A stretch of DNA of 64,000 nucleotides from JAEXNA01 sp037189585 (GTDB taxonomy: Bacteria > Vulcanimicrobiota > Xenobia > Xenobiales > JADMJV01): contig JBBCJA010000024.1 in the NCBI GenBank assembly GCA_037189585.1, forward strand, positions 21,527 to 85,526, written 5' to 3'. Below, piece after piece: positions 37,721 through 47,074 of this stretch. Numbering within the stretch: the first letter of the stretch is position 1; every line of letters begins with the position of its first letter. The notes below the pieces were generated by a model. It saw only the letters and a list, made by a program, of their open reading frames with translations, did not search any database and was not told where the DNA came from. The position numbers were made by a program, and so were the translations under genes.

Positions 37721-38419
37721 GTGGAAGTCACCCTCAAAGAAGCCTCTCTACTATGCCGTAAGTCGGAGAAAACGCTCCGGCGCAAAATCGAGGCCGGTCT
37801 GTTGGAAGGCCGAAAAGAGCCGTTGGAATTCGGTGGATTCATGTGGCTCATCGATATCGAAAGTCTCGAAGAGCTGTATCCCGGCTCCAAGCCGTCCCAA
37901 CTCCCCCAGGTGTACAACTCGCCCGAACCGCCTCAGGTTCGCCTTAAAACACGCGCCATCACCGATGACTCGTTGGAAGGTCTTCCCATCACCCAGGCGC
38001 TGGTTCCCGACGGAACCGAACTGTGCGATGACGAGGACGATGACGATGGAGAAGAGTGGGGTGTCCGCCAGAGTTTTCTCAACTACATCTTAGAGGAGAA
38101 CCGCGGGCTCAAACTCGAGATCAAAGAGCGGGACGCGCGCATCCTGGGCCTCAACGAGCGCGCCATGGTGCTCGAACGAGCTCTGGGTGAGCAAGAAGGG
38201 AAAGCCGCCACCCAGGCTCGTGTGCTGGAGTGGTTTCAGAATCAGGAAGGCGAACGCGAAAAAAGTCGGGCCGAGACGGAGCGCAAACTCCTCGACGCCG
38301 GTTCGGTACCAGCTCCGGTCCCTCAACGCAACCCCTACCTCGCCGGATTGGTCGGAGCCGTCACCACGGCGCTCCTACTTCTAGCATTCGCCGCGAGCGG
38401 CTTGATTACGTTCGGATAG
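37721..38419 (+). CDS. HTH protein with coiled coil and C-terminal membrane anchor
   Basis: 232 aa, GTG start with AAGGAG upstream. Residues 1-50 are a small MerR/excisionase-type HTH (VTLKEASLLCRKSEKTLRRKIEAGLLEGRK, then FMWLIDIESL). A low-complexity acidic stretch (DDEDDDDGEEW), a coiled coil (about 125-195) and a single membrane helix (residues 207-229: LAGLVGAVTTALLLLAFAASGL) follow. A DNA-binding protein tied to the membrane. Function unknown; the TGTCC palindromes just upstream may be its own targets. Confidence 0.75.
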   Translation: MEVTLKEASLLCRKSEKTLRRKIEAGLLEGRKEPLEFGGFMWLIDIESLEELYPGSKPSQLPQVYNSPEPPQVRLKTRAITDDSLEGLPITQALVPDGTELCDDEDDDDGEEWGVRQSFLNYILEENRGLKLEIKERDARILGLNERAMVLERALGEQEGKAATQARVLEWFQNQEGEREKSRAETERKLLDAGSVPAPVPQRNPYLAGLVGAVTTALLLLAFAASGLITFG

Positions 38420-38462
38420 GACGGTTTTTGACGTCGTTTGTGTTCGATTTTTTGTTCGATAG

Positions 38463-39107
38463 TCAGCGAGTCGACTTGAAATCGCGAAGAAAAGGATTGG
38501 TTTCCCGTTCCTGACCCACGGTCGTTCGCGGCCCGTGGCCGGGAAAAAGAATCGTGTCGTCGGGCAGAGTCAGGATGGCTCTCTCGATAGAATCCATCAG
38601 AGCCTGATGCGAACAGCCGGGGAGGTCGGTTCGTCCGACCGAGCCGGCGAAGACGACGTCGCCGACGATAGCGATCTTGGCCGGGGGAGCCACCAGTGTG
38701 ACCGAGCCCGGCGAGTGTCCCGGAGTGTGATAAAGTTCGAAGGTCATTCCCGCGAACTCTAAGCTGCCCGTTCCTGGAAGTTCGTGGTCGATGGTGGTGA
38801 GAGGGCAGGGAGGTAGGCCGAACATCATGGCCTGCTGAGGCGCCATTTTGGCCATCTCCCAATCATCCTTGTGGAGATAGGTCGGCACCTTCAAGGCCTC
38901 GCGAGCCTTCTGCGCATCGGCGATGTGGTCCAGGTGCCCGTGGGTAAAGACGATCGCCTCGACGGCCACCTCGAGCTCCTTGATCCGATGGAGGAGCCTC
39001 GGGATTTCATCCCCCGGGTCGATCAAAATCCCCCGCTTCGTGGTTTCGTCATAAACGATCATGGCGTTCATGGCGAACGGCCCGACTTCTTGAACATCTA
39101 CCTTCAT
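38463..39107 (-). CDS. MBL-fold hydrolase (glyoxalase II-like)
   Basis: 214 aa from ATG 39107 (AAGGAGAGAACTC upstream). The zinc motif THGHLDHIAD, later HTPGHSPGS, GDVVFAGSVGRTDLPGC and PGHGPRT are all present. The family hydrolyses thioesters or similar substrates; the short length and the GSVGRTDLPGG-type loop match YcbL/GloB-like enzymes. Frames open to 39383 are shadows of the Nfo region. It starts 107 nt from nfo, divergently. Confidence 0.9.
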   Translation of the reverse strand: MKVDVQEVGPFAMNAMIVYDETTKRGILIDPGDEIPRLLHRIKELEVAVEAIVFTHGHLDHIADAQKAREALKVPTYLHKDDWEMAKMAPQQAMMFGLPPCPLTTIDHELPGTGSLEFAGMTFELYHTPGHSPGSVTLVAPPAKIAIVGDVVFAGSVGRTDLPGCSHQALMDSIERAILTLPDDTILFPGHGPRTTVGQERETNPFLRDFKSTR

Positions 39108-39213
39108 GAGTTCTCTCCTTGCCCCCGCGCCGGCGGCGTTCGGGCTCGACAGCCCGCCCTCCCGCCTATCCGACGGGGAGGACCCCCCTCCCCCCAGCAC
39201 CAAAGCCCGCCTT

Positions 39214-40074
39214 ATGCCAAAGCTTGGAGCCCATGTCAGCGCCGCCGGGGGCGCCCACAAAATTTTTGCTCGAGGAGCCGAGATCGGAGCCGAGTGCCTG
39301 CAGCTTTTCACCCGCGCCCCCTCCCAGTGGAACGCCGCTCCCCTAACCCCCGACGGGATCGCTCTGTTTCGCAAGGAGCGCAAAGCTTACGGTAACCCAG
39401 CGGTTGTCGCCCACGACATCTATCTCAACAACCTGGCCGCGGCCAATGAGGAGATCCGCCGGCGCTCCATCGAAACCATGGTGGAGGAAGTGGGGCGCTG
39501 TCACATGTTGGGGCTCGATGGACTGGTCTGTCACCTGGGGTCCCATGCCGATCTGGAGGTCGGTCTGGCTCGATACGCCCGGGCTCTAGACGAGATTTTC
39601 GAGCGAACACCGGCCCAGCCACTCCCCATTTTGCTGGAAACCTGTGCCGGGCAGGGGACCACCCTTGGACACCGGCTCGAGCACATCGCACGGATTCTCG
39701 AACTGACCGAGGCTCATCCACGGATCGGCGTCTGCGTGGACACCTGCCACATTTTCGCCGCCGGCTACGACTTGCGCAAAAAGTCCGGATACGACGCTTT
39801 CTGGCAAACTTTTGATGCCCTGATCGGGTTGGACCGATTGAAAGCCTTGCATCTCAACGACTCGAAAAAAGCGCTGGGGAGTAGGGTGGACAGACACGAC
39901 CATATCGGAGAGGGAGAGATCGGTCCGACCACCTTCCGCTGGCTGGTCCGCGACGGGCGCTTCCGTAAAGTCCCCGCGGTCATCGAGACGCCGGAACTCG
40001 AAACTATGCATAAGGTCAATCTCGACGCCCTGAAAGCTCTACGCCGGCCATCGAAAGCCAAAATCTTAGTCTAG
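39214..40074 (+). CDS. nfo: Endonuclease IV
   Basis: 286 aa from ATG 39214. Endonuclease IV incises DNA at abasic sites in base-excision repair. Motifs: MPKLGAHVSAAGG, LQLFTRAPSQWNA, NLAAANEEIRRRSIETMVEEV, LETCAGQGTTLG, GVCVDTCHIFAAGYDL, LHLNDSKKALGSRVDRHDHIGEGEIG (zinc ligands His/Asp/Glu) and VIETPELE. Complete and of normal length. A longer frame to 39106 has no good start. Confidence 0.96.
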   Translation: MPKLGAHVSAAGGAHKIFARGAEIGAECLQLFTRAPSQWNAAPLTPDGIALFRKERKAYGNPAVVAHDIYLNNLAAANEEIRRRSIETMVEEVGRCHMLGLDGLVCHLGSHADLEVGLARYARALDEIFERTPAQPLPILLETCAGQGTTLGHRLEHIARILELTEAHPRIGVCVDTCHIFAAGYDLRKKSGYDAFWQTFDALIGLDRLKALHLNDSKKALGSRVDRHDHIGEGEIGPTTFRWLVRDGRFRKVPAVIETPELETMHKVNLDALKALRRPSKAKILV

Positions 40075-40100
40075 ACCGGCGCTCGAAAGTCTTGTCCGTT

Positions 40101-41081
40101 TCACAGAGCTTCGATCCCTAAGACGACGTGCCGGACCCCTTCCACTACGGCGGCCATCTTCTCGTAGTCGAGACTGCTGGGGGTATCGCTGGTCATATGA
40201 TAGTTGGGATTCCGATAGATAGCGGTGTCGGTTACCATCAAGGCGGGATAGCCGCACTGCCAAAAAGACCAGTGATCGGACCAGTTGATGCCGTCGATGA
40301 TGGCGGGCGCGGCGATCCCCTCCGCGGGCATGGTTTTAGCCGCTCGGAAATCGCTCAAGCTCTTCTCCATCAGAGCCTTGGAGCTCAGATCGCCTACGAA
40401 AGCGATAAAGTTGGCGGTGGTTGGGTAGCGATTCTTTAGCGGTGTGGGAAGTTTCTGGCTATTGGGCTCATCGGAGAAGAATCCCACACACTCCAGACTG
40501 AGCATCGCCAGAATCTTGTCGCCATCTTTCTTGCACTTTTTGGCGTAGACTAGACTACCCATCGTCTCGTCGTGAAAATACGGTGGCTCCTCATTGGCGA
40601 AGAAGACAAATCGCAGAGTCGGACCTTCTTTGTGGTCGCGGAAGAGTCGAGCGAGCTCGAGTACGGTTGCGCAACCGCTGGCGTTGTCGTCAGCCCCCGG
40701 GGTTCCCGAGTCGGCGCTGTCGTAGTGAGCCCCCAAAACCACGATCCCGTCCTCGGAACCGGCTTTCTCGGCCCACAGGTTGACCGACTTATGCTCTCCC
40801 ACCGGGTAAACCTGGCGCTCGACCTGATAGCCCAACTTTTTGAGCTCACCGACCAGATAAGCTTCCGCCTTCTTGTATCCTTCCGGATTCTCGATGTTAC
40901 GCCGGCCGATAGACTTAGCCAGCATCACCACATGAGCTTCCAGGCGTTTCACCATCTCGGAATCCGCTGTCCAGGTGATGGCCGCGGTGGTGGAAGAGAC
41001 CACGCTGGGGATGGGGTCAGCTTGTGTCCTTTCACAACCGTTCACCAAACAGAGCATTATGAAAATCCAAACAAATCGCAT
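40101..41081 (-). CDS. M28-family zinc peptidase lipoprotein
   Basis: 326 aa. Lipoprotein signal (LVNGC, Cys16). The M28 zinc site is complete: LGAHYDSADSGTPGADDNASGCA (His, Asp, with ADD), FFANEEPPYF (Glu-Glu) and a C-terminal YHMTSDTPSSLDYEKM (His). Predicted aminopeptidase in the periplasm. Convergent with nfo (26 nt between stops). One dispersed repeat copy lies in its upstream region. Confidence 0.93.
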   Translation of the reverse strand: MRFVWIFIMLCLVNGCERTQADPIPSVVSSTTAAITWTADSEMVKRLEAHVVMLAKSIGRRNIENPEGYKKAEAYLVGELKKLGYQVERQVYPVGEHKSVNLWAEKAGSEDGIVVLGAHYDSADSGTPGADDNASGCATVLELARLFRDHKEGPTLRFVFFANEEPPYFHDETMGSLVYAKKCKKDGDKILAMLSLECVGFFSDEPNSQKLPTPLKNRYPTTANFIAFVGDLSSKALMEKSLSDFRAAKTMPAEGIAAPAIIDGINWSDHWSFWQCGYPALMVTDTAIYRNPNYHMTSDTPSSLDYEKMAAVVEGVRHVVLGIEAL

Positions 41082-41132
41082 GCTGGCAAGATTCGTCCCT
41101 GGTCCTAGCGATCCCTCAGATCATGTTTTTAT

Positions 41133-41160
41133 GGACAGAAAGCCCGAATTTTCTGATCCT
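41133..41160 (+). repeat. Dispersed intergenic repeat, copy B
   Basis: TGGACAGAAAGCCCGAATTT then TCTGATCC. This is the cleanest copy; its CAGAAA and TTTTCTG ends can pair weakly. It lies between two divergent genes, so it is not simply a terminator. Confidence 0.75.
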
Positions 41161-41217
41161 GGGTTCGGGTGGGCCGGTCTCAAGGTGTCCATAAATGAGT
41201 GACGAAGCACCGCTAGC

Positions 41218-41799
41218 ATGGGGAGGATCCACTTATTGACTGGGCTCAGAGCTTGGCTTTTGCTCTTTCTCCTTCTGTCCGTGGGAGTATTGGCTCAACC
41301 TTTGCCACAGGATTTCGCGGTTGTCTATTTCACAGGACAAGGGCGGTTAGAGAAGATGGAAGCTCACCGGCCTCCCCTCGTGCGGCAGCCGGAGCTACGT
41401 GGGTACTCTCGAGAGTTCTTGAGAATCTCCGGGGGAGAGTCGAGCGATCGCTTCCCGGAAACCCAAGCTCTCCACTGGACGGTCCGCCATCGAACCGAGG
41501 TCCGCGACACCGAGGGCACGAACTGGACCGCCCTCTTTCTCGACGGATTCCAGCTTCATCGCCTGAAAACCCAAGGTCAAAGCCGAATTTTGATGTTGAC
41601 CGAAAGCAATCCTCGCCAAGACACCGAGCATTCGGGTCTGCCATTGAAGGTCACTCCCATCGGGCGGGATCATCTGAGACTAGAGCCGGGAAGCCCCCTG
41701 GCGCCTGGAGAGTACGCACTCGTCTATCATCCCCAAAGCGGCGGGGCCACCGTCTTCTGTTTCGCCATCGAGGGCCCAGCGAAAGGACAGAATCCATGA
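41218..41799 (+). CDS. Small secreted protein
   Basis: 193 aa with a signal peptide (AWLLLFLLLSVGVLAQ). Mature part is all-beta; it ends ...GEYALVYHPQSGGATVFCFAIEG, very like the end of the following protein (GEYAVKYLRESEDSDEEGQFDLFCFGVDR). The two are probably related beta-sandwich proteins exported to the periplasm or surface. Translationally coupled to the next gene (ATGA overlap). Not recognised as a named family. Confidence 0.75.
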   Translation: MGRIHLLTGLRAWLLLFLLLSVGVLAQPLPQDFAVVYFTGQGRLEKMEAHRPPLVRQPELRGYSREFLRISGGESSDRFPETQALHWTVRHRTEVRDTEGTNWTALFLDGFQLHRLKTQGQSRILMLTESNPRQDTEHSGLPLKVTPIGRDHLRLEPGSPLAPGEYALVYHPQSGGATVFCFAIEGPAKGQNP

Positions 41800-42383
41800 A
41801 ACGAAGACTCCTTAGCCTCCTTGCCCTACTCGTCCTGACCAGCGGCACAACCTGGGCTCAAGAGACCTCGGCGAACGAAGTTCCCGAACCTCAGGATCTG
41901 GGTGTGCTCCTCCACCTTCAGAATCAGACCTTCGTTCCACTGGAGCTTCAATCGGCGGTCAAGCAAGACCGCACATCTTTTTTTGCCTCGACCTCGGAGG
42001 AGTTTCTAGTCGTCCCCGGAGCCAAGTCCTCCATACGTTTCAAAGTGAACACACCCATCGTGTTCTATCTCAGGGTCTTCTTAGACGAATCGGATCCGCG
42101 TGCCGGATTCTTTCCCCTCCGCGATCCCACGAAATTCAAACTCGTCGAGCTCAAAGCCGACAAAGAGCAACGCAAGATGACTCTGGTTAAGTCGGGTTTT
42201 ACCTACACCAAGAGGCAGGTCGGGCGCCCACTTCTGGTCCGGCTTTACGGAGAACACTGTTTTCAACTGTCTCCCAGTGAAGCGCTGGAACCTGGCGAGT
42301 ACGCCGTCAAGTATCTGCGAGAGTCCGAGGACAGCGACGAGGAAGGGCAGTTCGATCTCTTCTGCTTTGGCGTGGATCGCTGA
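41796..42383 (+). CDS. Small secreted protein, paralogue of the preceding gene
   Basis: 195 aa from ATG 41796, with signal peptide (MKRRLLSLLALLVLTSGTTWAQ). Beta-rich mature part ending EPGEYAVKYLRESED...FDLFCFGVDR, parallel to the preceding protein. The frame is open upstream to 41253, but that is a shadow of the previous gene. Role unknown; both probably form an envelope module. Confidence 0.75.
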   Translation: MKRRLLSLLALLVLTSGTTWAQETSANEVPEPQDLGVLLHLQNQTFVPLELQSAVKQDRTSFFASTSEEFLVVPGAKSSIRFKVNTPIVFYLRVFLDESDPRAGFFPLRDPTKFKLVELKADKEQRKMTLVKSGFTYTKRQVGRPLLVRLYGEHCFQLSPSEALEPGEYAVKYLRESEDSDEEGQFDLFCFGVDR

Positions 42384-42567
42384 TCCGTTTTTCTTAAGGA
42401 AACGATCAGAAAACTTCAGAGACTCTTTAGAGCAGCCTCAAACTCCAGGCTTTATCACGTTCTTTCGCATAACCACGCGATCCTAAAGCTTTTTCTTCAG
42501 AGCTTTTTCAGAGCGATCTGTGATATTGTAATAGACGGGGCCCTACACCCCAAAGAGGAACAAAGAC
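42384..42567. other. Intergenic leader of the secreted Ala/Pro-rich protein
   Basis: 184 nt without a gene. AGAGCTTTTTC-type elements are repeated (about 42486-42515), and AAAGAGGAACAAAGAC is the ribosome-binding region before GTG 42568. No clear promoter boxes. Confidence 0.3.
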
Positions 42568-43209
42568 GTGAAAAGCCTTCAGAGATATATCACCCTAGCC
42601 ATCATCGCCGGACTGACGTCCACACTGCTGGCCGAGCCTTATTCCCAGGGTTGGGAAAGCTCAAACTTAGAAGTCGCCGACACGGGCTCGAGCGCCTACA
42701 CTCTGGGCTGGCAGGACACCTCGGCCTCGGCACCCGCCCCTCAGGCGGCTGTGACCGCTCCCGCGGTGGAAGCCCCTGTCATCGTCAATCTGGCTGAACT
42801 TCCCGCTCTGATCGCGGCCGCGACACCCTATACCGGCCCCAGCCCGGCCGAACTCGCCGCCGCCGCTCGCTACTCCCACAACCGAGGCCGCAGCCTGCGT
42901 GGACCTTCCTCGGTCAGCGTGCCGACCCACGACATCACCTTCCGTGCCGACCGATACTTCGACGTCTGGTCCAACAACTACCGCTACGTCTCGAGAGTTG
43001 AAGTCGTGACCTATCGAGGAGACTTCCCCCGCACCGAAGTTTATGAGAACAGCCCCCAGTACAGCACCTATGAAGTCTACATCAATGACCTCAAAGCCGG
43101 CGACCGTTATGAGGTTCGCGTGACCTGGGACGACGGCAAGTGTCGCACCATCGAGCGCAACGTGACCCGTCGGCCGGAATACAACGTGCGCGTCTCCGAG
43201 CCGCTCTAG
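42568..43209 (+). CDS. Secreted protein with Ala/Pro-rich linker and beta domain
   Basis: 213 aa from GTG 42568. Signal peptide (KSLQRYITLAIIAGLTSTLLAE), a low-complexity Ala/Pro/Val linker (residues 48-105) and a C-terminal beta domain with repeated aromatic strands (ITFRADRYFDVWSNNYRYVSRVEVVTYRG, YEVYINDLKAGDRYEVRVTWDDGKCRTIERNVT), which resembles a fibronectin-like or carbohydrate-binding sandwich. Function not recognised. Confidence 0.7.
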   Translation: MKSLQRYITLAIIAGLTSTLLAEPYSQGWESSNLEVADTGSSAYTLGWQDTSASAPAPQAAVTAPAVEAPVIVNLAELPALIAAATPYTGPSPAELAAAARYSHNRGRSLRGPSSVSVPTHDITFRADRYFDVWSNNYRYVSRVEVVTYRGDFPRTEVYENSPQYSTYEVYINDLKAGDRYEVRVTWDDGKCRTIERNVTRRPEYNVRVSEPL

Positions 43210-43219
43210 CGCGCTAACT

Positions 43220-44731
43220 CTAATCCATCAAAAGTTCAAAAAGGCTCCGCGGGCTGGTCTCGTAGAGCTTTTCCACAATGGAGAACAACACGGGGAGATT
43301 GTGAGTCCGAGCCAGACGGTAAGCCGAGATGAGATTCTCCACCGCGGCCTCCCGATCGCGAGTCCCTCCGTACAGCTTGGCAAGCTCGAGGTAGATCGAG
43401 GCCTGGCGTGACGGATTAGGAAAGGTCTCGGAAAGTTCCAAAGCCTGCCAAAGCGCGGTTTCAGCCTCCGCCCGGTTCCCTCGAAAGACAGCCAGGATCC
43501 CCGCCAGGAGATGGGCCCAGGGCAGCTCTGGGCTAGCTTCAAAACGCTTTTCCAGAATCCCCAAGGCGTCATCGAGATTGGCTCGAGCCTCCTCCCACCT
43601 CTCGAGCTCCACCAACGTCGTGACCAGATCGAGATTGGCTCGAACCAGCGGCATCTGGTCACCCAGTTCGGCGAAACGATCACGACTGTCCAGAAGATAG
43701 CCCGCCGCCTTCTCGAACTCTCCTTGAGCCCGGTGGGAAAGTCCCAAATTCCTTAGCGCGTATGCCAACGCCCGATAGTTTCCGAAACGGGTGGTCAGCT
43801 CGAGATCTTGCTGCTGAAACTCGATCGCCTTTTGAAACTGGCCCGTCTCGGAATAAACGCGACCCAGTTTGCCCAAGATACTGGCGCGCTCCGCCTCAGC
43901 CCCGAGATCTCGGCACAACGCCTCCGCCTTCTCCAGGAAGTAGCGCGCCTCGGGGTACCGGCCCATCCGAAGGCACGTTTGGCCAAGGGAGTTGTAAGCC
44001 TTGGCGCTACCCAGGGGATGGCGCACTCGGCGGAAGTCTTCTAAAGCTTCGCGCAGATAGTTTAGCGCATCCTCAGGGCGACTGTCGGTGGCCGCCAAAA
44101 CTCCTAGATAGCGACGAATCTCTCCCCGAGCCACCGAGGGCTGCTCGGGAGAGGGGAGTAGGCCGAAAGCGCGCTTGTAACACTCCTCCGCCTCCCTGGG
44201 GCGTCCCCCACGGAAAGCCAGCAAGCCCTTTTGAACCCAAAGAGCCGCAGAGATCTCGGGCTCTGGAGCCTCGGCCAGCATCGTTTCGGCCCGCTCGAGG
44301 AACTCACTTCCCCGTTCCCGCTCGCCCAATCGATGAAACAGTCCGCCTAGCTCTACCAGAGTCTCGACCAAAATCGGACCAGCGGCTTCCTCGGCCTCGG
44401 CCAGAGCCATCTCCAAGAAGGTCATGGACTGGTTGAGATCGCCGTATCCGGCATGCAGGCGGGCGCTCACTAAGTAATAGACGGCTCGGTCCGCGGGATC
44501 CAAAAGGTGCTCATCGGCTCCAACCTGGTCCAGAGAAGCCAGGCAGCGCTCCCATTCTCCTCGAGTTAACTCAAAGCGAGCAAGTTCTAAGGAAACGATC
44601 ACGCTTTGCTCGGGCGAGGTCAAGAGATCGTGACACTCCTCGAGGAACTCGCCACTGGCCGCGAAACCTCCAGTCCGCTCTCGAGCTTTAAGTTCACGAC
44701 GAAATAAACGTAGATAGGGCGACATCATCAT
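43220..44731 (-). CDS. Tetratricopeptide-repeat protein
   Basis: 503 aa of about ten TPR units from residue 70 to the end (AKAYNSLGQTCLRMGRYPEARYFLEKAEALCRDLG, ALAYALRNLGLSHRAQGEFEKAAGYLLDSRDRF). No signal peptide, catalytic or DNA-binding domain is visible; it is likely a cytoplasmic scaffold. Divergent from the permease gene by 44 nt. It could be the C-terminal half of a regulator family (MalT/SARP type) without its N-terminal domain. Confidence 0.85.
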   Translation of the reverse strand: MMMSPYLRLFRRELKARERTGGFAASGEFLEECHDLLTSPEQSVIVSLELARFELTRGEWERCLASLDQVGADEHLLDPADRAVYYLVSARLHAGYGDLNQSMTFLEMALAEAEEAAGPILVETLVELGGLFHRLGERERGSEFLERAETMLAEAPEPEISAALWVQKGLLAFRGGRPREAEECYKRAFGLLPSPEQPSVARGEIRRYLGVLAATDSRPEDALNYLREALEDFRRVRHPLGSAKAYNSLGQTCLRMGRYPEARYFLEKAEALCRDLGAEAERASILGKLGRVYSETGQFQKAIEFQQQDLELTTRFGNYRALAYALRNLGLSHRAQGEFEKAAGYLLDSRDRFAELGDQMPLVRANLDLVTTLVELERWEEARANLDDALGILEKRFEASPELPWAHLLAGILAVFRGNRAEAETALWQALELSETFPNPSRQASIYLELAKLYGGTRDREAAVENLISAYRLARTHNLPVLFSIVEKLYETSPRSLFELLMD

Positions 44732-44775
44732 CTTGTGCCGCGGGCTTCGACTCCTCTTCGGGGTGGGCCTGTGGC

Positions 44776-45753
44776 ATGAGGGATCGAGAGCGAAGCCGTC
44801 GAAGAGTGTTGATAAGAGTGAGATTGTCCAGCTGGAAAGAGTTTCTGTTTCTGCTCCGTCGCGAGTTCTTATTTCAACTCGACGGACGCCGAAGCTTCCC
44901 TCGGGGGGTTTACCCCGGGGTCAACTGGTTCGTGCTTTTGTGCGCCGGAGCGCTGCTTCTGGAATTTAACTCCAGCCGGTTCGCTCCCGAGAGCTCGAGC
45001 TCGGTGGTCGATCACTTTATGTTCTTGAGCCTGGCTCAGATCTTCCTAGTCGCGCTACGCTCCACCGTTTACTGCGCCATCTCGATGTCGCGCGACCTGC
45101 AAAATCATGCGGCCGCGGTGGTCAGGGTCTCTCCCGTCTCACGCACCTTGACTTTGGCCGCCAAGCTTTGCGCATGTCTTGCTCCGCTGTGGACGGAACT
45201 GCTGCTCTACCTTCCGGTCGCGATTCTCTTTTTCTCCGTCTACCTCTGGCTCTCGCCGGTGGCGATCGCTTCCGTCGTCGGGTTTCTCTTTTGCTCTAGC
45301 CTGGTCTGCGGCTGTCTAGGATTGGCCGTGGGTTCCACCACCTCGGCGCCTCTTCAAGCAGCTCGAAACGCCAGACTCCTCATCTTCTTTTTGCTCTTCT
45401 TCTTCCCCATACTCACGGCCGTGTCGGACGGTTGGGTGGTCCCTCTGGCGGCTTTGGCCCTCTGGTTGTCCGCCACCACTCGCCGGACTCCCCATCGGGC
45501 CGTCCTGCTGGTGGGAGCCGGAGTCCTGGTGGCCGGCCTTCCTATCTTGATTTCGCTAATGCCGCCCCGTGGAGGCGTCAGCCTGCTCCATCCCCTGACC
45601 TTTACTGGGCGCTATCTGCAAGATTTTTTCGACGGAAATCCGGAACTTAGTCTCAGATTTCTCGAGCAGCCCCTAGGGATGGGTGGGTTGTATCTTCTGA
45701 TCAGTGTGGTTCTCTTCTTCCTCGCGCGGGCCCGCTACCAGTACGTCCGGTAG
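44776..45753 (+). CDS. ABC-2-type transporter permease-like membrane protein
   Basis: 325 aa with six to seven membrane helices (about 53-65, 88-100, 120-145, 160-190, 205-225, 235-255, 300-318). The arrangement RREFLFQLDGRR before helix 1 and the loop VRVSPVSRTLTLAAKL resemble ABC-2 export permeases, in which a coupling segment precedes helix 3. No ATPase is adjacent. The GTG at 44818 is an alternative start. The gene is first in a string with an unknown protein, YqeG, YggX and a DCC protein, with gaps of 5, -1, 36 and -4 nt. Confidence 0.65.
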   Translation: MRDRERSRRRVLIRVRLSSWKEFLFLLRREFLFQLDGRRSFPRGVYPGVNWFVLLCAGALLLEFNSSRFAPESSSSVVDHFMFLSLAQIFLVALRSTVYCAISMSRDLQNHAAAVVRVSPVSRTLTLAAKLCACLAPLWTELLLYLPVAILFFSVYLWLSPVAIASVVGFLFCSSLVCGCLGLAVGSTTSAPLQAARNARLLIFFLLFFFPILTAVSDGWVVPLAALALWLSATTRRTPHRAVLLVGAGVLVAGLPILISLMPPRGGVSLLHPLTFTGRYLQDFFDGNPELSLRFLEQPLGMGGLYLLISVVLFFLARARYQYVR

Positions 45754-45758
45754 CTTCC

Positions 45759-46490
45759 ATGGCCATGCCCCCCGGTATAGGAGACGGAATCGAAGGCGAT
45801 CGCAAGCGCCTGATGCAGCGCGCCGACACTTTCTCTATCGGCACCGGAGTTCGCGATAGCAAGGATCGCGGCGACATCAAGGAGTTTGACGACGAACTCG
45901 ACAGCGCCATGAAGCCCCGCACCGTCAAAACGGCCGAGGAGGATATCGAAAAACAGGCTCGTGAGACGGAGGAGTACCGCAAGGATCAACTCCTAGAACA
46001 AGCGGAACGGCGCGGTTCCAGCTCTCCTCCTCCCAATCTTTATCCGGGGTGTCTGACCCTTCCAGGGATCGGGATGCCGATGATGATGATCGGGGAGACC
46101 ACGCGAAGCGAATCCAAAGGCAAGTCCGGTGGTGTCGAAAGCGCTTCCGAGGCCACCACTCACGCCGTCAGCCCAAATGTCCTCGAGGCACTTCGCCAGG
46201 CCGGCCTGGAAAATCCGGTGGAGTCGCTCGATGACCCTCGTCTGGGTAAATCGGCTGAAAAGCTCAACGAGTTCTTCACTTTGAGTTTGAGAGGAAACGA
46301 TCGGGTCTACCTCTGGCAAAACGGGTGGGCCCACCAGATCCTCACCGTCGGAATGCACGAGACCAAGGTGGAAAGCGCGGTGGAGACGACGGTGGAGACG
46401 TTAAGAAGAGTCGGAGACACCAACGAAAAAACCGTGAGCAGCCGCCCCGTGCCCGACGAAACGACCTTTCGCCTTCCTCCTGACGCCTGA
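45759..46490 (+). CDS. Hypothetical protein with charged N-terminus
   Basis: 243 aa, with no signal peptide. Charged N-terminal half (residues 10-90 with KTAEEDIEKQARETEEYRKDQLLEQAERR), a Gly/Pro/Met linker (LPGIGMPMMMIGE) and a compact C-terminal domain (VLEALRQAGLENPVESLDDPRLG, YLWQNGWAHQI). Starts 5 nt after the permease gene, and its TGA overlaps the next ATG by one base. Not recognised; the position suggests it works with the permease or the YqeG phosphatase. Confidence 0.7.
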   Translation: MAMPPGIGDGIEGDRKRLMQRADTFSIGTGVRDSKDRGDIKEFDDELDSAMKPRTVKTAEEDIEKQARETEEYRKDQLLEQAERRGSSSPPPNLYPGCLTLPGIGMPMMMIGETTRSESKGKSGGVESASEATTHAVSPNVLEALRQAGLENPVESLDDPRLGKSAEKLNEFFTLSLRGNDRVYLWQNGWAHQILTVGMHETKVESAVETTVETLRRVGDTNEKTVSSRPVPDETTFRLPPDA

Positions 46491-47038
46491 TGTCTCACCC
46501 CTATCCCGATCAAATCGCCCACCGCTTTGAGGAGATCGACTTCGAGCAAGCCCTTTCCCACGGTCGTCGCTATCTCTGTCTGGATCTCGACAACACGTTA
46601 CTGCCTCAGAAGGGACAGATTCTGGAAAGTTCCGTGATCACTAAACTTCAGGAGCTGCGCGGTTCAGGTCAAGTCTCGGAAATCTGTCTCATCTCCAACG
46701 TTATCTTTCCGGGGCACCGCTTGCAACGACTTCGGCGTCTGGCTCAAGAACTCGAGATCCGTCATGTCGTGCCCGGATTTTTCTGGAACCGCAAACCCAA
46801 GTCGGCTCCTTTCCGTCAGGCCCTGGAAATTCTGCGGGCCAAGCCCTCCGAATGCGTGATGGTGGGAGATCAGATCTTCTCCGACATCGTGGGCGGAAAC
46901 CGGATGGGCTTTTACACCATCTGGGTCAAACCGATCTCGAGCGACCACTGGTCCACCACCTTGACGGGACGGCGTCGACGCGAGCGGAAAATCCTCGATC
47001 AGTTACGCCGGCAGGGGCGGGTGGACGCCTCCTGGTGA
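46490..47038 (+). CDS. YqeG-family HAD phosphatase
   Basis: 182 aa. HAD motifs are complete: DLDNTLLPQ (nucleophile), ISNV (motif II), KPKSAPF (motif III Lys) and GDQIFSDIVGGNRMGFYTIWVKP (motif IV). YqeG is the phosphatidylglycerophosphate phosphatase-like family of Firmicutes and Cyanobacteria (GEP4 relatives). Probably makes phosphatidylglycerol from its phosphate. Translation is coupled to the previous gene (TGATG). Confidence 0.88.
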   Translation: MSHPYPDQIAHRFEEIDFEQALSHGRRYLCLDLDNTLLPQKGQILESSVITKLQELRGSGQVSEICLISNVIFPGHRLQRLRRLAQELEIRHVVPGFFWNRKPKSAPFRQALEILRAKPSECVMVGDQIFSDIVGGNRMGFYTIWVKPISSDHWSTTLTGRRRRERKILDQLRRQGRVDASW

Positions 47039-47074
47039 AGGGAGTTCTCGCACCCTTTAGAGAAAGCGCCGCCT

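Noticed and set aside
37279..37917. 212-aa minus-strand frame in the divergent intergenic region
   Set aside because: It crosses the start of the HTH gene, has Pro/Arg/Trp-rich random composition, and covers the palindromes and the dispersed repeat.
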